Of a stretch of 64,000 bases of DNA, positions 58,506 to 64,000 are shown in pieces (positions within the stretch are counted from its first letter, which is position 1; every line of letters begins with the position of its first letter). The DNA lies in assembly GCA_003054695.1 (NCBI GenBank), contig QAZA01000023.1, positions 80,545 through 144,544 of the forward strand. Direction: 5' to 3'. Under the pieces are notes generated by a model. The model did no database searches and had not been told where the DNA came from. It saw nothing but the letters and a program-made list of their open reading frames with translations. The position numbers were made by a program, and so were the translations under genes. This DNA is from Verrucomicrobia bacterium LW23. Lineage in GTDB: Bacteria; Verrucomicrobiota; Verrucomicrobiia; Methylacidiphilales; UBA1321.

Positions 58506-61500
58506 ATGATCCTCTCCGATCTCTCCATACGCCGCCCCGTTTTTGCGTGGATGCTGATGTTCGCGCTCATCGTCTTTGGCGCGATTGCCCTCTCGCGCCT
58601 GGGCGTCTCCGAGCAGCCGGACGTCGATTTCCCCGTGCTCACCGTCAACGTGCGGTGGCCCGGCGCGGCGCCGGAGGTGATGGAGGCGGAAATTGTCGAT
58701 CGCCTGGAGGAGACGCTCGTCTCCACGCAGGGCGTCCGCGATATCATCAGCAACATCCAGCAGGGACAGGCCGCCATTACGCTGGAGTTTGATCTGGAGC
58801 GCAACATCGACTCGGCGCTGACGGAGGTGCAGTCCAAAATCAGCTACGTGGCCCTGCCCCTGGGCGTGGAGCGGCCCACGATTACCAAGAGCAATCCGGA
58901 GGACCAGCCGATTTTGCTGCTGGCGGTCAGCGGCAAGCGGTCGCTGCAATCGCTCACGCAGTTTGTGGAAGTCACTCTGGCCGATCAGTTTAAGACGATT
59001 CCAGGCGTGGGCGAGGTGGTGCTGGCGGGGTACAGCCAGCGCAATCTGCGCGTGTGGATCAACAACAACAAGCTTAAGCCTTTGCAGCTAAGCGTGTTGG
59101 ACGTGAAATCCGCCATTGAGCAGGAGCACATTGAGGTGGCCGCCGGCTATCTGGAAAACGCGCGCACGGAGATGAATGTGCGCACGATGGGCGAGGGGCT
59201 GACGGCTGAGGCGATCGGCAACATCCAGATCAAAAGCCGCGGCGGCCAGCCTATCTACAACAGCACCATACGGATACGCGATGTGGCGCGGGTGGAGGAC
59301 GGCCTGGACGACATCCGCCGCGTGGCCGTGGTGGCGGAGAGCCAGGGGCTGGGCGTCGGCATCAAAAAACAGCGCGGCGCCAACGCCGTGGCCGTCAGCG
59401 CCGCCGTGCGCGAGCGCCTGGAGCGGATGCGCGCCACGGGCATCATGCCGGCCGACGTGAAGGTGGAAGTGAACTTTGACAGCACCGAGTTTATTCGCGA
59501 AGCCATTGATGAGACGATGTTTACGCTGGTGCTGAGCGCCCTCGTCACCGGTGTGGCGTGCTACCTGTTCCTCGGCTCCATCAGCTCCACGTTTAACGTG
59601 CTGCTCTCCATCCCCACCTCGGTGATGGGCACTTTTATCGTGATGTATTACATGGGCTTTACGCTCAACTTCTTCACGCTGTTGGGTTTATCGCTGGCCA
59701 TCGGCATTGTGGTGGACGACGCCATTATGGTGCTGGAGAACATTGTGCGCCACTTCGAGATGGGCAAGAACCGCGTGCGGGCCGCGCTGGACGGCGCGCG
59801 GGAAATCACCTTTGCGGCGATGGCGGCGACGGTGGCGGTCATGGCCATCTTTTTGCCTGTCGCATTTATGCACGGCATTATTGGTAAGTTCTTTTTCCAG
59901 TTTGGGATAACCATTTCGACCGCCGTCGCCCTTTCGTTGCTGGAGGCCATCACAATCACCCCCATGCGGTGCTCGCAAATGATGAGCCGCAGCCACCGCG
60001 TCCCCCTCATCATGCGCGTCAGCGGGCCGTTCTTCGAGTGGCTGAGCGTGGCCTACCGCTGGTCGCTGGGCGTCTCCCTGCACTTGCGCGCGGTGGTGCT
60101 GATGGCCGCGACGGGGCTCTTTGTCTATTCGCTCAATCTCAGTAACGATTTGCCCCGCGAGTTTGTTCCTTCGCAGGACCAGGGCGTGTTTATTGTGCGG
60201 GTGCAAACCCCTGTGGGCTCGTCACTTGCGTTTACCGCGCAAAAGCTTTTGCAGGCCGATCGGATCCTCAAAAGCAAGCCGGAAATCTCGCGCTATTTCT
60301 CCGCCATTGGCGGCTTTACGCAAACCGGCGGCACCCCGGCCGGCGCGGTGACGGACGACGCCGTGAACGCCGCGACCCTCTACGTCACGCTAACGCCGCG
60401 TCGCGAGCACTCCTTTGCCATGGATACGCACTTCCCCTTCGTGCATATCAATTGGAACGCCAAAGTGTTACGGCAGAAATCGCAGGCGCGGATAATGGAG
60501 GAACTGCGCGCGGAACTGAACGCGATACCCGACTTCCGCGCCGTTCCGCAGGACCTGAGCACGCGCGGCTTTACGGCGCAGCGCGGCTTTCCCATCGAGG
60601 TGAATTTGCGCGGCGCGGACTATAAGGAATTGCAGAAAATCTCCCTTAAGCTGGTGGAGCGCATGAACAAAAGCGGCCTGGTAACTGACGTCGACACCGA
60701 CTTCCGCACCGGCATGCCCGAGGTGCGCGTGTGGCCCAACCGCCAGGCGGCTGCCCAGCGCGGCATCAGCGTGCAGGCTATTGCCGATACGGTAAGCACC
60801 GCCATAGGAGGCGCCGCGCAGGGCAAGTTTACCAGCGGCGATCGCCGGTACGACGTGCGCCTGCGGCTGGAGGGCGCCGAGCGAGTGGGCGAGGCGGACA
60901 TCCGCAAGCTGGAGGTGCGCACCAGTTACGGAGAGCTCCTCCCCATTACGGAAGTCGCTCGCACGGAAACGGTTACGACGTACCAGACGCTCACGCGGCG
61001 CCTTCGCGAGCGCTCCATCTCCATCTTTGCCAACGTGGCGCCGGGCAAAAGTCAGGCGGAGGCGCTGGAAGCCGTGGAGACGATGAGTAAGGACTTGCTG
61101 CCCAACGGTTACCGCCTTTTTTTGGGCGGCGGCGCCGCCATATTTCGCGAGACATTCAGCAGCCTCACCTTTGCGCTGTGGCTGGGCGTGCTTGTTGCGT
61201 ATATGGTTCTGGCGTCGCAGTTTAACAGCTATTTGCATCCGCTGAGTGTGCTGCTGGCACTGCCGTTTAGCGTAAGCGGGGCGTTCCTGGGGCTCATTCT
61301 TGCGGGGCAATCGCTTAATTTATACAGCCTTATTGGCTTTGTGCTGCTGATGGGCATTGTCAAAAAGAATTCTATCCTTCTCGTCGAGTTCGCCAACCAG
61401 TGCCGCTACGAGCAGGGGATGCCGCTTCGCGAGGCCATTTTGCAGGCGGGTTACGTGCGGTTGCGGCCCATCCTGATGACCTCTTTTGCCACGCTGGCCG

Positions 61501-62231
61501 CCGCCGTGCCGCCCGCGCTCGCCATCGGTCCCGGTGCGGAAAGTCGTATCCCGTTGGCTGTCACCATCTTGGGTGGCGTTACGGTCTCCACCATTCTGAC
61601 GCTGTTTGTTGTGCCATGCGCCTACAGCCTCCTCGCCGCATTTGAGCGCCCCATGACCGAGGAGGAACGCCTTGAACGCGAAGGACATGCGCACGAGCAC
61701 GGCCCAGGCCCCGGCGCCGAGCCGAGCGAGCCCTGGCTGGCCGATTTGGAGAGAGAAGCCGACGACGATGATGCCGAGCCCGCAGTGCTGGCAAACACAC
61801 ATGAGCCCCTCCCCCCGATGGCCCCCGAGCGCGCGACGGAGCCAGAGGTCCATGCCAATCCGCCCCGGCAAGTCGAGGCGGCGGTGGATAGCCCCGAGAG
61901 CGCAAGCCGTTTGCCCGCAACAACATCCGCGCCGCCTGCAGCACCTGCGGCGTTGTCGGCGCCGGCCTCCTCGCCAGCACCTCCCGAGATGCCTGCGCCA
62001 CGCCCCGGGCCCCAGTATACGTCCACAACGCGGCCTGCCTCGGCCCCGATTGAGCCGGGCAAGGGCGCCCAGCCCTCGACTCCGGATGCGGCGGCATCGC
62101 CCGCCCGACCACGCCCGCCCACCCCCGGTACCCGGGCCGCGTGGGTGGAGGCCGCGATGGAACGCGAGCGCCGGATCGAGCGCGAACGGCGCCAGAAGGA
62201 CGGAAGCGATAATGCGTCCGGCAATGCGTAA
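58506..62231 (+). CDS. RND-family efflux permease with long C-terminal extension
   Basis: A 1,241-residue inner-membrane proton-driven transporter of the AcrB/MexB type. It starts ILSDLSIRRPVFAWMLMFAL and has TLLGLSLAIGIVVDDAIMVL, in which the Asp pair acts in proton relay, and the second half AYMVLASQFNSYLHPLSVLL, IGFVLLMGIVKKNSILLVEF and FVVPCAYSLL. After the last membrane helix (about residue 1040) a ~200-residue Pro/Ala/Glu-rich charged tail follows, far longer than in most RND pumps. No adjacent periplasmic adaptor or TolC-type gene is visible. ATG 58506 chosen; upstream in-frame starts lack support. Confidence 0.9.
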   Translation: MILSDLSIRRPVFAWMLMFALIVFGAIALSRLGVSEQPDVDFPVLTVNVRWPGAAPEVMEAEIVDRLEETLVSTQGVRDIISNIQQGQAAITLEFDLERNIDSALTEVQSKISYVALPLGVERPTITKSNPEDQPILLLAVSGKRSLQSLTQFVEVTLADQFKTIPGVGEVVLAGYSQRNLRVWINNNKLKPLQLSVLDVKSAIEQEHIEVAAGYLENARTEMNVRTMGEGLTAEAIGNIQIKSRGGQPIYNSTIRIRDVARVEDGLDDIRRVAVVAESQGLGVGIKKQRGANAVAVSAAVRERLERMRATGIMPADVKVEVNFDSTEFIREAIDETMFTLVLSALVTGVACYLFLGSISSTFNVLLSIPTSVMGTFIVMYYMGFTLNFFTLLGLSLAIGIVVDDAIMVLENIVRHFEMGKNRVRAALDGAREITFAAMAATVAVMAIFLPVAFMHGIIGKFFFQFGITISTAVALSLLEAITITPMRCSQMMSRSHRVPLIMRVSGPFFEWLSVAYRWSLGVSLHLRAVVLMAATGLFVYSLNLSNDLPREFVPSQDQGVFIVRVQTPVGSSLAFTAQKLLQADRILKSKPEISRYFSAIGGFTQTGGTPAGAVTDDAVNAATLYVTLTPRREHSFAMDTHFPFVHINWNAKVLRQKSQARIMEELRAELNAIPDFRAVPQDLSTRGFTAQRGFPIEVNLRGADYKELQKISLKLVERMNKSGLVTDVDTDFRTGMPEVRVWPNRQAAAQRGISVQAIADTVSTAIGGAAQGKFTSGDRRYDVRLRLEGAERVGEADIRKLEVRTSYGELLPITEVARTETVTTYQTLTRRLRERSISIFANVAPGKSQAEALEAVETMSKDLLPNGYRLFLGGGAAIFRETFSSLTFALWLGVLVAYMVLASQFNSYLHPLSVLLALPFSVSGAFLGLILAGQSLNLYSLIGFVLLMGIVKKNSILLVEFANQCRYEQGMPLREAILQAGYVRLRPILMTSFATLAAAVPPALAIGPGAESRIPLAVTILGGVTVSTILTLFVVPCAYSLLAAFERPMTEEERLEREGHAHEHGPGPGAEPSEPWLADLEREADDDDAEPAVLANTHEPLPPMAPERATEPEVHANPPRQVEAAVDSPESASRLPATTSAPPAAPAALSAPASSPAPPEMPAPRPGPQYTSTTRPASAPIEPGKGAQPSTPDAAASPARPRPPTPGTRAAWVEAAMERERRIERERRQKDGSDNASGNA

Positions 62232-62524
62232 ATGAAGCGCCCGCCTTTTCACCTTAAGTAGTTGAGCGGCAATAGCTTACAAGTGAACCACCCTATTACC
62301 GCGGCACCCTGCCCTCGCCTTGTTGCCCTGTGGACGAGTTGACCGCCTGCCCCTGAGGTGTAGGTTTTTGGGTGAGCCCGCCAGCGAGGCGCGCACCCTT
62401 GATGGCGGGCCGCATTGTGTAATAGAGCGCGAATAGCTTGGCAAAACCCTGGCTTCATCGATGCATCTTACTGTAGCACAACATATTAACAATACAGCTT
62501 TTACAACTTTATCATCAACGCACC
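62232..62524. other. Intergenic region before superoxide dismutase
   Basis: About 290 bases with no gene I can support. The end nearest the dismutase gene is AT-rich (tattaacaatacagctttta). It probably carries the promoter of the dismutase. Confidence 0.4.
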
Positions 62525-63286
62525 ATGAATCGACGTGAACTTCTTCGCTCTGCCGTACTGGCCACGGGAGCGGTTACGCTTGGCTCCGCCCTCCCGGGCG
62601 GGATTATTTCCGCAGCGCCCGTACAGGCTGGCGGAGCGACGGCGAGCTCGACGGGCGCCACGTATGTCCTTCCGCCGCTGGGATATGCGTTTGATGCGCT
62701 GGAACCCTACATCGACAAGGCAACCATGGAGATCCACTACGGCAAGCACCACGCGGCCTACGTGGCGGCGTTGAACAAGGCGGTGGCAGGGCAGGCGGCG
62801 CTGAAGGGCAAGTCGGCCGAGGAGCTGCTGGTGGGGCTGGATCAGGTCCCGGAAGAGATTCGCACCACCGTGCGCAACAACGCGGGCGGGCACGTCAATC
62901 ACTCCTTCTTCTGGAAGTCGTTGAAGAAGAACGACTCCGGCAGCGCGGCCGCACCGGCGGCGGGCAGTGCCCTTGCCAAGGCGATTGCGGATACGTTTGG
63001 CGATCACGCGAAGTTTTACGAGGCTTTTGACAAGGCCGCCACCGGCGTGTTTGGCAGCGGCTGGGCCTGGCTGGTGGTGAAAGCGGACAAGGCTCTGGCC
63101 ATCGTCTCCACACCCAACCAGGATAACCCTATCATGAACGGCCACAAGCCTTTGCTGGGGCTGGACGTGTGGGAACATGCGTATTACCTGAAGCACCAGA
63201 ACAAGCGCAAGGATTACGTGGACGCCTTCGCCAACGTCATCGACTGGGACGCGGTGGACAAGCGCTACGAGCTAGCCGTGAGCTAG
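62525..63286 (+). CDS. Tat-exported Fe/Mn superoxide dismutase
   Basis: A 253-residue dismutase converting superoxide to hydrogen peroxide and oxygen. A twin-arginine leader (NRRELLRSAVLATGAVTLGS) precedes ATYVLPPLGYAFDALEPYID. Metal ligands are at MEIHYGKHH, GGHVNHSFFW, and the DVWEHAYY motif with Asp and His; GSGWAWL is also present. Fe/Mn dismutases are usually cytoplasmic, so export by Tat, already folded with its metal, is notable. ATG 62525 has no obvious ribosome-binding site. Confidence 0.93.
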   Translation: MNRRELLRSAVLATGAVTLGSALPGGIISAAPVQAGGATASSTGATYVLPPLGYAFDALEPYIDKATMEIHYGKHHAAYVAALNKAVAGQAALKGKSAEELLVGLDQVPEEIRTTVRNNAGGHVNHSFFWKSLKKNDSGSAAAPAAGSALAKAIADTFGDHAKFYEAFDKAATGVFGSGWAWLVVKADKALAIVSTPNQDNPIMNGHKPLLGLDVWEHAYYLKHQNKRKDYVDAFANVIDWDAVDKRYELAVS

Positions 63287-63378
63287 CGCCCGCGCCCTGC
63301 TCCCCCTTGCCCTCCCGGCAACGAAAGCTGCATTTTTCGGCTTCCGTTGCCGCACGGGGCGGCTAAAGTGGGGGCTGA

Positions 63379-63996
63379 ATGAACATGGCGACCTTTGTCA
63401 GGAAGAACCGCGCGCGTTGGGAGCGGCTGGAGAAATTGCTCACCTTTCTGGAAAGGCGCCAGGCCACGCAGCTCGACCGCCCCACGTTGCACGAGCTCAG
63501 CCACTTATATCGCGCCAGCACCAGCGATCTGGCCTTTGCGCAAACCTACTATCCCGGCACCACGCTGCTTCTTTTTCTGCACCAGCTGGTCGGCCGCGCG
63601 CACCATCAGATTTACCGGACGGAAGGCATTACGGCCAAAGGCATTGGGGAGTTTTTCCGCCACGATATTCCGCGCATTACGCGCAAGAATTTTGACTTTG
63701 TGACGCTGGCGGCCATCCTGTTTCTGGCCGCATTTGCGCTGGGGCTGGCGGCCGTACAGGCGGACGAACGGGTGGCGCATCTTGTTCTGCCGACGTCAGT
63801 TATCGAGGATGTGTACGCGGGGCGCATGTGGACGCGCAGCATTTTTAGCGCGGTGCCCAGCACCGTCAGCTCCACTATTATTCTTTCGAATAACATCACT
63901 GTCGCCTTCTGGTGCTTCATCGGGGGGATGAGCTGCGGCATCGTCACGACGCTTATCCTTTTGTCTTGCCTGCTTTTTCCTGGGCGATGCATTTAA
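63379..63996 (+). CDS. SpoIIM-family membrane protein, apparently frameshifted
   Basis: A protein of the SpoIIM/DUF95 type: an N-terminal helical region (ERLEKLLTFLERRQATQLDR), then the family segments FLHQLVGRAHHQIYR and FFRHDIPRITRKNFDFVTLA, a membrane segment AAILFLAAFALGLAAV, and IILSNNITVAFWCFIGGMSC. Frame 1 stops at 63996 after GRCI. Switching to the next frame near 63964 gives LACFFLGDAFKL, which better fits the family continuation, so this is likely a frameshift close to the window edge. The gene probably continues beyond the window. ATG 63379 chosen. Confidence 0.7.
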   Translation: MNMATFVRKNRARWERLEKLLTFLERRQATQLDRPTLHELSHLYRASTSDLAFAQTYYPGTTLLLFLHQLVGRAHHQIYRTEGITAKGIGEFFRHDIPRITRKNFDFVTLAAILFLAAFALGLAAVQADERVAHLVLPTSVIEDVYAGRMWTRSIFSAVPSTVSSTIILSNNITVAFWCFIGGMSCGIVTTLILLSCLLFPGRCI

Positions 63997-64000
63997 GCTG

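Noticed and set aside
1..64000. tRNA or rRNA genes
   Set aside because: Scanning for conserved tRNA T-arm sequence and rRNA-like stretches found none I could support; apparent matches lie inside coding regions without cloverleaf pairing.

Overview
The window is a high-GC bacterial chromosome segment from a diderm: it encodes lipid A genes (an LpxC/FabZ fusion and LpxA) and an RND efflux pump. It shows no phage, plasmid or conjugation genes, no CRISPR array and no rRNA or tRNA that I could find. Several traits are typical of Armatimonadota, Planctomycetota and Verrucomicrobiota rather than Proteobacteria: the LpxC-FabZ fusion, a DUF1501/DUF1800 pair, GntR-type regulators with LacI-like sensor domains, a PF12831-type FAD oxidoreductase next to Gfo/Idh/MocA dehydrogenases, GYF_2 and DUF5069 proteins, and intergenic repeats of the 'accacggattacac' type. 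My best guess is Armatimonadota or a PVC-like lineage, but the window alone does not settle it.

Layout. 0-4.8 kb: lpxC/fabZ (5' cut by the window edge), a repeat cluster, lpxA, a class I photolyase and a DUF5069 gene with a clear terminator. 4.8-6.6 kb: an AT-rich gap with AraR-box-like palindromes ahead of an AraR-type GntR/LacI regulator. 7-11.5 kb: small unknown genes, a VOC protein, a double-ACT protein and a coupled pabB-pabC pair for p-aminobenzoate. 12.3-19.1 kb: a hybrid histidine kinase, a methyltransferase, a secreted protein, a Trm112-like protein, 6-phosphogluconolactonase, a pentapeptide-repeat protein and a small membrane protein. 19.2-28.1 kb: a GntR/LacI-type regulator divergent from a tightly packed seven-gene operon (SDR, ROK kinase, SIS protein, FAD oxidoreductase, phosphotriesterase-family hydrolase, two Gfo/Idh/MocA dehydrogenases), probably a catabolic pathway for an unusual sugar or sugar derivative. 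28.3-34.9 kb: folA, DUF1501 and DUF1800 genes, a repeat-bearing protein, a GNAT acetyltransferase and a dense cluster of repeats. 34.9-45.8 kb: two giant genes, a STAND NTPase/WD40 protein and a 1,811-residue PUFA-synthase/PKS-like protein. 46-53 kb: a 2'-5' RNA ligase-like protein, a PYROXD2/CrtI-like oxidoreductase, GYF_2 and small membrane proteins, and two glycosyltransferases. 53-64 kb: xseB-dxs, two tandem thioredoxin-like proteins, an AT-rich orphan gene, an RND pump, a Tat-exported Fe/Mn superoxide dismutase and a SpoIIM-like gene that looks frameshifted.

The most unusual content is the 5.4-kb PKS-like gene. By eye its ketosynthase, acyltransferase and carrier domains have all lost their catalytic or prosthetic-group residues while the reading frame stays open and the dehydratase keeps its His/Asp pair. 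The same gene, and nothing else in the window, carries seven copies of a 19-bp palindrome of the form NGGGACATNNNATGTCCCT; six lie in the same codon phase and three are spaced exactly 42 bp apart. The window also holds several hairpin or MITE-like families, including a 174-bp element with 40-bp inverted termini that supplies the last codon and stop of folA. All homology statements rest on motif recognition, not database searches.
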